Shown here piece by piece: positions 22,284 to 31,716 of a stretch of DNA of 64,000 bases. This DNA comes from Phytophthora sp. 'mugwort' (lineage: Eukaryota; Oomycota; Peronosporomycetes; Peronosporales; Peronosporaceae): positions 2,914,001 through 2,978,000 of the forward strand of contig JAUCEF010000011.1 in the NCBI GenBank assembly GCA_033558025.1, written 5' to 3'. The notes beneath the pieces are model-generated. The model had not been told where the DNA came from. It worked only from the letters and a program-made list of their open reading frames with translations, and did no database searches. The position numbers and the translations under genes are program-made. Within the stretch, counting starts at the first letter, position 1; every line of letters starts with the position of its first letter.

Positions 22284-23232
22284 TTATTGGGATGAAGAGC
22301 AAGAGCGAAAGCACGGACAGTTCTACTTCGCAAACATCTTCTATTGACAAACGAGCAGAGGTGGCCAGAGAGCGAAGTTGAATCAAGAAAGACAAGAGAT
22401 GCAATTCAGAGCTGGATGCAATTTCAAATTCAATAAGGTCGTCCAAGGTCGTGTTGAAAAGGAGATTAGCAGCTAATTTTGACTAGACAACAGTTCGCGA
22501 AACAAATCGCGGGTCTTTTGGTTTTTTTTCTTCTTCTGATGCTGATAAAACATCTCTGTCGCGCTGAAAAATATCTTCTATGGGCTTCACTGCCTTCCTC
22601 ATCGCGTCGTGTATGATCGCGGCAAGATCATCGGGCCGCGACCGTTTTAAAGTACTCGGCGTTGTTCTCGACGACCCTTGCTGAACGAATAGCTCGGCTG
22701 CACTGATCTCAATCCCGTCAGACATAGGCTCAAGACTAGGATCATCTTCGAAATATCTCCAAGCGCGACATAGCATTCCTCCGTAAGAGCAACGCGCCCC
22801 ATTTTCTTAGGATTTCAGATCGTTCCGCGGGCAGCATTTCAAACCACGCAGGCCGACCAGTACTCCCAACTAGTGTACCGTTGTTATGGTCGGAAATCAG
22901 CAGGTAACTAAACTTTAGCGAAGCCATCTTGTCTTCAACAGCTCGTTGCGATCTCGGTCGGATGCTGTCTTCAATGACATCCAAACCACCTTCAGGGCGT
23001 GGGGGGCATTTGCCACGGTCTCCTAAAAAACATCCGCAATTTCAACTTCATTACCTGTCAATTGTGATTTGGTCAGCAGCAAGCGGGAAATGTAGGCACT
23101 GTAGACGGCTGCAGCTGCGTGCTTTGCTGTATGCCCATCAGGTAGCTCCTCAATTGACGCCGCTTTCCAAGCTGCTACAAGAAGCAGGACCTCCTCACTC
23201 GTCCACACCTTTCTCTTGTCGATCGTTTTGCT
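22219..23232 (-). pseudogene. Myb/SANT-like Harbinger partner protein, broken
   Basis: Convergent to the Harbinger transposase, the minus strand reads KVWTSEEVLLLVAAWKAAS and HAAAAVYSAYISRLL. These belong to the trihelix/Myb-SANT-like DNA-binding protein usually encoded beside Harbinger transposases. It goes on with RSQRAVEDKMASLKFSYLL and TGRPAWFEMLPAERSEILRKW, then an acidic and charged tail to about 22483. Stops and frame changes near 23023, 22740 and 22483 break it. In active elements the partner brings the transposase to the termini. Confidence 0.75.
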
Positions 23233-25874
23233 GCGTTAGTCTTCTTGCTGCCCCTGGGACGGACCCCTACAGCACGTGGTTCGCCCGTTCCCACTTGGCA
23301 GACGCATGTAGACGATTCCGCGCCGACCGCGCCGCTAAGCTAGCACTTATGTCCTCGTTCTCGCCACTGTAGACGACTTCACCCTCCGTAGACGACCTGC
23401 AAACCCGAACTGCTGCCAACCAACTATCGAAACCGGAATTTTTTTTAAATCTCGAGACAGTTGATCAATATTAGTGGTATTACTATAAAATTCGGAATAG
23501 GCCAGCGTGGACGCTAGTTCGGCATATAGACCTGTGACCCCCGGCATATCCTACCCTGGAGTCGCCCAGTGTGCCCCCCTCCATTGGGCACACGAGTCAC
23601 TATTATCTTACAGTATCTTTGAGGAAGGAATTTAGACGGTAGATTCAGACCTCCTAGGTCTTAATAATGATTCGGGAACAAGCGGGAGGAATATTACAAA
23701 ACAGAGGTGCGTAACTATGGCGATGGTCTGTTACCAACAGGATAGCCGAAGAAGTCCAGCATTGACTTCTGCTGCTTGCGTCCTGGGTTATGTCCTAACT
23801 CTTCTCTCGCATTCCTTGGTGTATTGTCCGAAGCTCTGCAATTCGTTCCCGAAGACACCCCATCGCATCCGCGCTACCGTTAACCCCATCCACTGACGTC
23901 GTTCATTAGTTTTCGATGGAAGGGTTTTTCGGCATCTGGTCAACTAGCCACGTCTTGTTCGTCTCTGTCGTCACAATCGCCAGCTTCTAGCTGGCAGTGG
24001 CCATTGTCCCGCCCACCTCGCTCTCAATGCGGCAGAAGTCCTTGTCCGTGGGCTCGTCCACTAGGATATTCTCTTTCGGTGGGTTCAACAGCCCGTCTTC
24101 CGGCATCAGGTTGGAAGTATGCAGGCGTGACAACATCGCCGTTAGCTCATCCTTAAAGCCCTTTGACGTCTACGTGTAGTTGATTGACTCAGCGCGACAC
24201 TTCCCGAATGTACCAACATGAATCAACTTGATTGGGGAGGCACCTACCTTGGTAACCAAGAACATCGGATTGTCGCACTCCACCGAGATGATCAATGGTA
24301 GCATCGCGTAGCGCAAATGAAGCTGGATGAGGGCGAACCTACTGTACCAGGTATGCGAGATGATCAGTGGTAGCATCGCGTAGCGCAAATGAAGCTGGAT
24401 GAGGACAAACTACTATACCAGGCATGCGGCGCATACCTGTCAGCCAGAGAGGCCTAAAAGCTCAGGCCTTCACTACTATATAAACGAGCTGAAGTGGTGG
24501 TGGCTTTGCATCGAACTGTCACAACGTCTAGCATGACGCATCCAGAGCCGCTGAGCAGAACTAGCTATCTGCACTCGAGACTCGCCGTGTGTGTTCGATT
24601 ATTTCAGTGGCGAGGGCTCCAAGTTATCGCTCGTGTCCACGCGGCCAACGTAACGGTGTTTCATAGCGGCATCCCAGGGCCAGCCAAGAACTGCATTGTG
24701 TATGTAGACGAAAGGAATGTTCGTCTACCAGTCGTCTTTCGGCCGCATCTTTCCATCGAAAGCAGGGTGAGCATCACGCCCACTTATCTGCATGACCTTG
24801 ACTAAGTCCTGCTTATTAACGCTCGGGAGCTTTGCCAGCGCTAATACGTTTCCCGAGCACCAAGAAAACGCTGCGCCTGCAAGCTGCCTTTGGACTCGGA
24901 TGGCGTCGCTTACTTTAATAAGCGACTGGCAAGTATTAGTGATGCAGCTGAGCAGTGCGTCCGGCGAGATTTGTCCCCGAGCGACGCTTGAAGTTGCAGG
25001 AAGTCGAACAAACACTTGCTTGCAGTAGCGGGATTTGTCGATGCATCTGGCGGTTTCCGCCACGAAATTGAGGCGCAACACGCCAGCCACGCACTTCAAC
25101 TGGTCGAGCCACGCACAAACAAACGAACCCGAGCAGACGAACCCGCAGCGGGTAGAGCACTTTCCGGTCCTTTACCACACTGCAGAAGGAGCCGGCGCGC
25201 CAATGCACCAGAACGAACGTGACGTCGCTGATTCGCCGCTGACTACCAAGAGGTGGCGTGTAGCGTTTGGCAGGATCGATTTCGCGATGTTACATTGGAT
25301 TGCCATGGTAGAGTGGCTACAATTCGTGTGCATAAGCGATCCATCTCGGTTGAAGCTACGTCATAGTGAGACCAAATTATTGATCACGGCTCCTAGTGGT
25401 GGTGCACCAGAATGCGACGTTCAAGTTGCCGGTTCTTCCCAGCATCCTCACGCGGCATACGAGTTTTCGAAAATCCGGGCAGAATTTGGATCTCAGTCCG
25501 TCCACGATCACCGATACTTTTCGCACAGACAATTATCCAACATCTTCCAGCATTTTGGGCCGAATGCCCTGCGTCCCTCCACACGCTTACTCATTCTCGG
25601 CTGGCTGGCCAGCGACAACGATGACTCAGGCATACTGGAGTGCAAAACCTGGCATATTATCCGACTCTCCGCTTCGTATTGTTTATCAAAGGTAATTCAA
25701 GGTGGGAACGAGAATCCTTACAAAAACGATCAGGGCATATATTTAACTAGAGAGGTCTATTCGAATCATGGAATCGCACCGGAAATGCGTCGCACTTAAG
25801 TGCGCTACCGCACGGCTCTGCGCCTTGCTCTTAGCAGCGGCCGTTTCTCTAGAGTAGACGCGGCGCTGACAGTC
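23233..25874. other. Region without a supported gene
   Basis: Several open frames occur (for example 24725-25099 minus and 25035-25799 plus), but they overlap in different phases and show no domain. The 254-codon plus frame begins at an ATG yet has no recognisable composition or motif. A 72-bp tandem repeat lies at 24285-24428. The right end contains the promoter of the next gene. Confidence 0.4.
24285..24428. repeat. 72-bp tandem duplication
   Basis: Unit 1 is 24285-24356 and unit 2 is 24357-24428. Both contain GGTAGCATCGCGTAGCGCAA and AATGAAGCTGGATGAGG in the same phase, with a few substitutions (for example ATCAATGG versus ATCAGTGG). This is a recent local duplication in non-coding sequence. 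Confidence 0.85.
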
Positions 25875-25890
25875 ATTCATTTCTCGAATT
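25875..25890 (+). promoter_or_regulatory. Oomycete initiator (Inr) upstream of acidic protein gene
   Basis: ATTCATTTCTCGAATT agrees with the oomycete core promoter consensus GCTCATTYYNCAWTTT at most positions. It lies 54-69 bases before the ATG at 25944, which supports that start over the upstream ATG at 25800. Confidence 0.6.
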
Positions 25891-25943
25891 GCACCCTCTT
25901 GCGCACACCACCCAAGCTCACAACCACTCGGACTGCCCAACGA

Positions 25944-26468
25944 ATGTGCGACGTGCTCCAGCTCCAGCCCGCAGGTGCCTTCCTCCGACAGGCCTATCAT
26001 CCGAAGCCCGCGCACCCATACTCGGACCCCATCGCAGTCGTGGGCAGCTGCACTGACATCGATGAAGCACTGCGACTGCGCCCGGAATGTGACGAGGAGG
26101 ACGCGGCGGTGACGCTAGATGCCGCTGTTGGCTGCCAGATGGAGACACAAAGCCAGCAGGACGAGCCCCAGGACTTCCTCGCGTCCATCCGCCGCGGCCT
26201 TGACGAGCTCGTGGCCGAGGCCTCGGACGACGACAGTGACGAAAGCGACGACGACAGCGACGATGAGGGCTGCTACTATCATCCTAGCAAGGAAAACACA
26301 TACTACAGCCCCGAGCAGAAACTGCCCAGTGGTATCCTGCTGGACGACGCGTTTGACCTGTCGGACACGTCCACGGCCTCGTCGTCAGTGCTCACCCCTT
26401 GGGCAAATCACGAGTCCGTAGACGAGAACGAGGACAAAGACGACCTCATCTTCCAGCTCGAGATGTGA
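25944..26468 (+). CDS. Small acidic protein, unknown function
   Basis: Intact 174-residue frame starting MCDVLQLQPAGAF; not recognised as a named family. An N-terminal part of about 60 residues with HPKPAHPYSDPIAVVG is followed by the helical segment DFLASIRRGLDELVAEA, an Asp/Ser run (about 93-109), a Tyr-rich patch around CYYHPSKENTYYSPEQ and a final acidic end DDLIFQLEM. There is no signal peptide or membrane segment. High acidity and Ser/Asp runs suggest a nuclear or phosphorylated regulatory protein, which is inference. The frame is open upstream to 25800, but the initiator at 25875-25890 favours the ATG at 25944. It is convergent with the ankyrin-TIR gene, with about 400 bases between them. 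Confidence 0.68.
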   Translation: MCDVLQLQPAGAFLRQAYHPKPAHPYSDPIAVVGSCTDIDEALRLRPECDEEDAAVTLDAAVGCQMETQSQQDEPQDFLASIRRGLDELVAEASDDDSDESDDDSDDEGCYYHPSKENTYYSPEQKLPSGILLDDAFDLSDTSTASSSVLTPWANHESVDENEDKDDLIFQLEM

Positions 26469-26870
26469 AGAACGACGACGTTGTAGTGTAGATACTCAGC
26501 CCTCATAAGACTATTTATTTAAGACAAACTGGCGGCGATTGGCGTCGATGATCAGACAAACCTCGCCCTCTGCATCACGTTCGACCGTGAGTTATCCTAT
26601 GAAACGCAGGTGGACGTAGGGTGAGACCAGTTGCTTAGACCTCAAGAGCCCTGCAGCTTTCATTCCACTAAAATACCCAAGCTGGGACAATCAAAGTTTG
26701 AATTTCAACCGAAAATAGCCGCCTTGAATCCCTAAGATTCCTCATCTCGAATCTAAGCGTGTGCCAACGAAAACAGTCGTCTGGTATTGAACAAGATTTA
26801 AACGTATCTCGAACGCACTGGTATTTTAGTTTATTGGTTTGTTACACACCTACGGTGCTTTTACTTTTGT
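26469..26870. other. Convergent intergenic region
   Basis: The 3' ends of the acidic-protein gene (plus) and the ankyrin-TIR gene (minus) face each other here. No gene, repeat or clear polyadenylation signal was identified. Confidence 0.5.
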
Positions 26871-29800
26871 TTACATGCGGACGTGCGTGCTCGAAAGGTC
26901 CAATTGGACGTCGTCGATGCCCGAGATGGACTCGAAGTTGCGCGTGACCGTGCTCGGATCCACCTCGTTACTCGGCTCGTCACTGCTGCTGCGAGGGAAG
27001 TCCAAGCTTCCGCTCAGCACGGCGCCCTCCTGGATGATCGGTTCACCTGCAGCCTCATGGTCGTGGTCCTTCATACCGGGCTCACTGAACGTGAACGACA
27101 CGAACGACGTGTTGGCGCTAGCGATCCGCGTGCCATTATCCAGCATCGTGCCGTGGTTCTCGTCGCGCGTCGTCAAGTAGCGCTTCAGTCCCTGTACGAG
27201 TCGGTCGGCGCTCGGCTTAAAGCTCATGCCATTGCCCATAAAGTGGAACAGTTCATTACGAGCGAGCGAGTAGCGTTTGTCGAGGCCTGGATCCAAGTCA
27301 TTCAGTGCAAGAGGGAAAATGGGTCGTCCTTTGTCCTCTGCGAATGCCAATTGGTCTCGTACCAGCTCATTGCTCATCGTTTGTTTGGACAGAATCACGA
27401 GGAAACACGTACAGCGCAAGATCGCTTCTTGGGCAGCATGGATACGGTCTTCAAAGTCCTGACCCTCAACATTGCGGTCACCGTAACATACTACACCAGC
27501 CTCTGTGAGCTCACGGTACAGCTGCTGGACGAAACCTGCGTGCTTGTCTCCATGTGAGAGGAAGACAAACTGCTTCTGCGCGCCACTCGCGTCCGGGTCC
27601 CATTGCTGGAAGAGACGAGAGAACCCGCCCATGCCAGTATTCGCCAACATGGTCCCTGTGGCTGTCTGCTTGAGGCCGTTATTACGTCGACTGCTAGCGA
27701 TATTCTTCTGCTGGACGGCGTCGCGGTTCTTCTCTATCTCGTCACGCACGCCATCAAGCAGCAAGCGGAACTGCGTCTTGAACTTGGCTTCGTCATAGTC
27801 GTACTCGATCTGCCGCACATTCGTGCTATTGCGTCTGGTTTGGGTGATGGCAGGCTCAAACGGGATCAACTGGCGTGTGTACAGATATACTTGTAGATCC
27901 TCACCAATGCTTACACCTTCTGTAGAGACAGCCAAGATGGGTGTGCCGACCTGTTTCGCTAGTGCCAGTTCCTTCAAGCACCACTCAGACTGAGCATAGT
28001 CCTCAGTGAGAAGACACAGCACCACAGCGGCGTTCGTGATACCCCGTGCGATCTCCTCACGCCAAACAGAGCCGCCGCCAATGCCACTCGGGTCCATCAA
28101 ATCAAGCCATGTCGTCACGTTGGCGTCTTCTAGTGCCTTACGGATTTTCTTGGCAAACTCAGCATGTGAGTGCGTGTAGCTGATCATCACATCGCGCTGT
28201 CCCGCAGCACGCTTAATCTCGAACAGCAACCGCGTCGACGTTGTGCAGTCCAGCGGTCGCAAGCCTTCAATGTTCATCTTCATGAGGTTCCCACCGTTGG
28301 CCAGGATCGCAAGCGCTGACTGTTCATTCTCCTCGCGTACAGCAATATGCAGTGCCGTATCTCCAGTTGTTGGCAACTGGTAATTAATATCAGCACCAGC
28401 TGACGTAAGAATGCTAAATACTTCACGTGTCGCGTCAAGACCAGAGGCAGCGCAGATCAGCGGAGTCATGTAGTCCAAGTCTACCAATTTGGGATCGGCA
28501 CCAGCTTGAAGAAGCGAGCGTACCACATCAGTCTTGTTAAGGCGTGCTGCCCAGTGCAGCGGAGTTCGTCCACGAGCATCCTGAAAGTTCGGGTCGGCAC
28601 GTGCTTCTACCAACAAGTCCACTACTTCCAGAGCTCCGCTCACTGCAGCCCAGTGCAGCGGCGTTCGTCGGTTAAGACCCACGTAGCCCATTTCGCCCAA
28701 ACAATCCACATCCGTCTTTTTCCGCAAAAACTTGCGGACAGCCAGCACATCGTTCCTGCCAGCGGCCGAGTGGAATGGAGTGAGTGCCACATCACCACCC
28801 CATTCCTCGAGCTCCTGAGCAACAGCGTAATTGCCACGCAAATACGCGAGCTGTAATGCTGTCAATGTGTTCATAAATCCAGGATCTGGAACTGCCAGAG
28901 GATCAGCTCCGTGCACAAGCAATTCACGAACGACATCAGGGTTTTCTGCCAGGAAAAGAGGCGGCACACGATCCGAACGGTACGACGATCGCGCTAGCGT
29001 ACGCGCCGAAGCGCCACGCGAAAGCAGCCATCGCACGGCTCCCAACTGACCCGTCGACACAGCACAATGCAGCGGCGTCACAAGCGTCGTGCGGAAAATT
29101 GAGGCGGCCGATTCTTCTTCGCTGCCACCTCCGTCGACACCAGGACGTGCCACAAAGAAACGAGCAAAGTACCAGAAGAGATCTCCCGTTGAAAACCGCA
29201 CACGGCTGAACTTGTCCATAGCTGTGATGTCGAACCCTCGAGCTTCCAGCAACTCCAACGCGCGAATATTGCCGTGGTAGGCTGCAACATGCACCGGGTT
29301 CTTCCGAGACTGCGCGAAAAAGCCCAAGAACAGCGACGCTGGAGCATAGCTTTTACGAGGGAATCCCTGCTCCTCGCTCGTCAAACCTGCAGCTTCCGCG
29401 TAGTCCAAAATGTCGCGCATTTCACGCAAGTCGCCCTGTCGAGTTGCCTTGTACAACCGCTTGCGCACAACTGCCAGCGCCTTGTCGGCCTGGTTCATCA
29501 GCTGGTCGACACCCGGATCCATGACATGGTTGCGCACGTCGCCAGTCTGGTCGCTCTCTTGAAAAGCTCCAAGCAGCATTTTAACGTGTTCACGGAAGCG
29601 CGCGAAGTACTGCAGCTCGGTAAAGATCCACACGAAGCACACAATGCTCACAAGTGCAAATATCTGCACCTCGTGCATCGCACACGTGAAGACGCCGCCC
29701 TTGAAGAACATGTAAAGGAAGAACATCACCACGACGGCCTGGAAGAGCAATAGCAACACTGCGACGAGCTCACAGAACTGAAAGACCAGTCGTCGCTTGA

Positions 29801-30626
29801 TCTTCGTGAGGTTGCCATTGTCCTCTTCGTCCTCATCCAGATCCATGCCGCCATTTCCTGTCTCGACGTCCGCCTTGTCCGTCTGTGCCCCTGGAGCGCC
29901 GCTTGCTGAGGGCGAGAACTCTTCATCCCGTTTAAACGGCTCAAAAAGCCGCCATCCGGAGCCTGGCAAGCACAGCAGAATCACCGCCGGCAGCGTGTGA
30001 TAAATCAACGCCGAGAAGCCCACGACGTTCTCGCAACTCGTCGCTTGGAAAGTGTAGACGAGACTCGGCGAGTGCAACATGAACCCGTAGGCATCGGGCA
30101 GCGTCGCGTTCAGCACGAGCTCCTTGGGCTTGTAGAAGTAGTAGAAGCCGAGTCCGGCCGCCAGCACGCACGCCAACGGCAGCCCCGTGCGCAGCAGCCG
30201 TCGCGCGAAGAAAGTGTTGTGTCGGAAGCGCGCATTGAGCCAGTGACGCGGCACGTGCGGCATCTTGCCTCGTAGGGCGACGTTAGTGTGGGCATTGTAG
30301 AAGGACCTTTTCTTGCTGGACATGGACGACGGAGGACGTCTGCGTAGCTGTCCGGCGTGAGACGTCCCCAACTGGTTGAGCGACAGGTGCGAGCCCACGC
30401 TGAGACGCGAGACGACGCTGGACGCGACGGACTTAGCTGCTCCTTGACCCATGAGCGGAATCATGGGGATGCGTTGGGCGTCGTCCTGGTCATCGTCTCG
30501 TGCCGCGCCGTGTCCGCCGACGGACACGCGACTTTCGTTGCTCATCGTCTTAGCCTCTGAGTCGGACATTCGAGGACACAATGGCGTCATCTTGTCGCTC
30601 TGCGGGGTGGAAATCCCCTCGTACAT
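26871..30626 (-). CDS. Four-TM ankyrin repeat protein with two TIR domains
   Basis: Intact 1251-residue frame. Residues 1-145 are polar. Four membrane helices lie at about 147-166, 201-221, 281-307 and 316-337, with an acidic loop (DLDEDEED) between the second and third. Ankyrin repeats run from about 440 to 800; the clearest are RRTPLHWAAVSGALEVVDLL and GRTPLHWAARLNKTDVVRSLL. TIR 1 is at about 811-900, starting DVMISYTHSHAEFA. It keeps the SEWCLKEL helix with Glu 886 at the NADase catalytic position. TIR 2 is at about 1018-1110, starting FVFLSHGDKHAGF. In ungapped alignment it has Gln 1092 at that position. TIR domains cleave NAD or assemble signalling complexes, so TIR 1 may be active and TIR 2 a structural partner; this is inference. 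The tail is Ser-rich. The gene is divergent from the LRR/EF-hand gene. Confidence 0.93.
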   Translation of the reverse strand: MYEGISTPQSDKMTPLCPRMSDSEAKTMSNESRVSVGGHGAARDDDQDDAQRIPMIPLMGQGAAKSVASSVVSRLSVGSHLSLNQLGTSHAGQLRRRPPSSMSSKKRSFYNAHTNVALRGKMPHVPRHWLNARFRHNTFFARRLLRTGLPLACVLAAGLGFYYFYKPKELVLNATLPDAYGFMLHSPSLVYTFQATSCENVVGFSALIYHTLPAVILLCLPGSGWRLFEPFKRDEEFSPSASGAPGAQTDKADVETGNGGMDLDEDEEDNGNLTKIKRRLVFQFCELVAVLLLLFQAVVVMFFLYMFFKGGVFTCAMHEVQIFALVSIVCFVWIFTELQYFARFREHVKMLLGAFQESDQTGDVRNHVMDPGVDQLMNQADKALAVVRKRLYKATRQGDLREMRDILDYAEAAGLTSEEQGFPRKSYAPASLFLGFFAQSRKNPVHVAAYHGNIRALELLEARGFDITAMDKFSRVRFSTGDLFWYFARFFVARPGVDGGGSEEESAASIFRTTLVTPLHCAVSTGQLGAVRWLLSRGASARTLARSSYRSDRVPPLFLAENPDVVRELLVHGADPLAVPDPGFMNTLTALQLAYLRGNYAVAQELEEWGGDVALTPFHSAAGRNDVLAVRKFLRKKTDVDCLGEMGYVGLNRRTPLHWAAVSGALEVVDLLVEARADPNFQDARGRTPLHWAARLNKTDVVRSLLQAGADPKLVDLDYMTPLICAASGLDATREVFSILTSAGADINYQLPTTGDTALHIAVREENEQSALAILANGGNLMKMNIEGLRPLDCTTSTRLLFEIKRAAGQRDVMISYTHSHAEFAKKIRKALEDANVTTWLDLMDPSGIGGGSVWREEIARGITNAAVVLCLLTEDYAQSEWCLKELALAKQVGTPILAVSTEGVSIGEDLQVYLYTRQLIPFEPAITQTRRNSTNVRQIEYDYDEAKFKTQFRLLLDGVRDEIEKNRDAVQQKNIASSRRNNGLKQTATGTMLANTGMGGFSRLFQQWDPDASGAQKQFVFLSHGDKHAGFVQQLYRELTEAGVVCYGDRNVEGQDFEDRIHAAQEAILRCTCFLVILSKQTMSNELVRDQLAFAEDKGRPIFPLALNDLDPGLDKRYSLARNELFHFMGNGMSFKPSADRLVQGLKRYLTTRDENHGTMLDNGTRIASANTSFVSFTFSEPGMKDHDHEAAGEPIIQEGAVLSGSLDFPRSSSDEPSNEVDPSTVTRNFESISGIDDVQLDLSSTHVRM

Positions 30627-31716
30627 GTTTAAGTTTGCCAGCCCCCTGTCGCTTTAGACACAAGTTGGAGAGTGCGTGATCAAAGGTGTCTTGGCCTCTG
30701 TTTCCTTTAGACAATGGAGATGTAGTGTGTGTATATGCGAGTGAGAGAGCGGTTGAGTGGAAGCTGTTATAGGGCCGGAGTCGCGACGCGCCGCCAATTT
30801 CGCCTTTCGCTCCAGTGAAAGCCCTCCGTGAATAGCGAAGTGCTCTAGGGCATGCTGGTGTTTCGGCACCATCAGGACTCGTGCCCGACCCCTTGTTCAC
30901 TGACGTTTGCGACGGTTGCGACAGAATTTTGCTTTGCACTTGTAGTCCCACCTGTGGCACCGTTAGCCTTCGAAATTGTGGCATTTTTCTGGCTACCATA
31001 ATGCATATGCGGACTTTGCCGAGAGGTGGAAAGTCTTATCAAAATAAAACGCGAAATCGAGGCAGCATACTGGAACCAAGTGACCGGTGCGTTTAGCGGA
31101 GAGGCGTCAGACAGGGACGGCACAAGTGAGCCATTCGATACCTACGCCGCACTATGCAAGTCCTTAGATGTAGACTGAGGGCAATGCGTACATGCATTGA
31201 CACAGCAGCACTTGCTGCTTGCCACAGCACCGGAACACGAAGCAGTGCTAGCCAGTATCTTTAGCAGGCGTGCTTATACTTGTATCCCGCACGCCAGGTG
31301 CCGCATGGTCGCCTATTTTAATAGCAAGCCAATCAGCATAGCAATCACATGTCAAAAGACTAGTCTTCGTCGCCGTAGAACCTGCTGCCGCTCGTGTATG
31401 GCTATTCGGAACCTGCGACAAGGACCGAATTCATGACAGGCCAATGTCCACCTTACAGGAATCCACTTGATCCTCGCCAGCGATGAGGCATGCTTCGTTG
31501 TCATGGCGGCACAATGACAATCGTGTGTATTACCGGATAGTAGGTGGGGTATCCGTAACTGACTTAGTGGTGACCACTTCAACTTGTACCTCTACAATGT
31601 GGTACATTTAAGCTCAAGACAAATACGTCACGACTCGAAATAGGTCTCACTGCTCGTGCCCCTTAATTGCCCTAGTCCACTGCGTCGTTGGAACTATTTA
31701 ATTAATTGCAAGTGTC
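30627..31716. promoter_or_regulatory. Divergent intergenic region between TIR and LRR genes
   Basis: The 1,090 bp separate the start codons of the ankyrin-TIR gene (minus) and the LRR/EF-hand gene (plus). No gene lies between them, so both promoters must be here. On the minus strand, CTCTCACTCGCATAT (about 30742-30756) is a weak initiator candidate about 120 bases before the TIR start. No clear initiator was found for the LRR gene. Confidence 0.5.
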
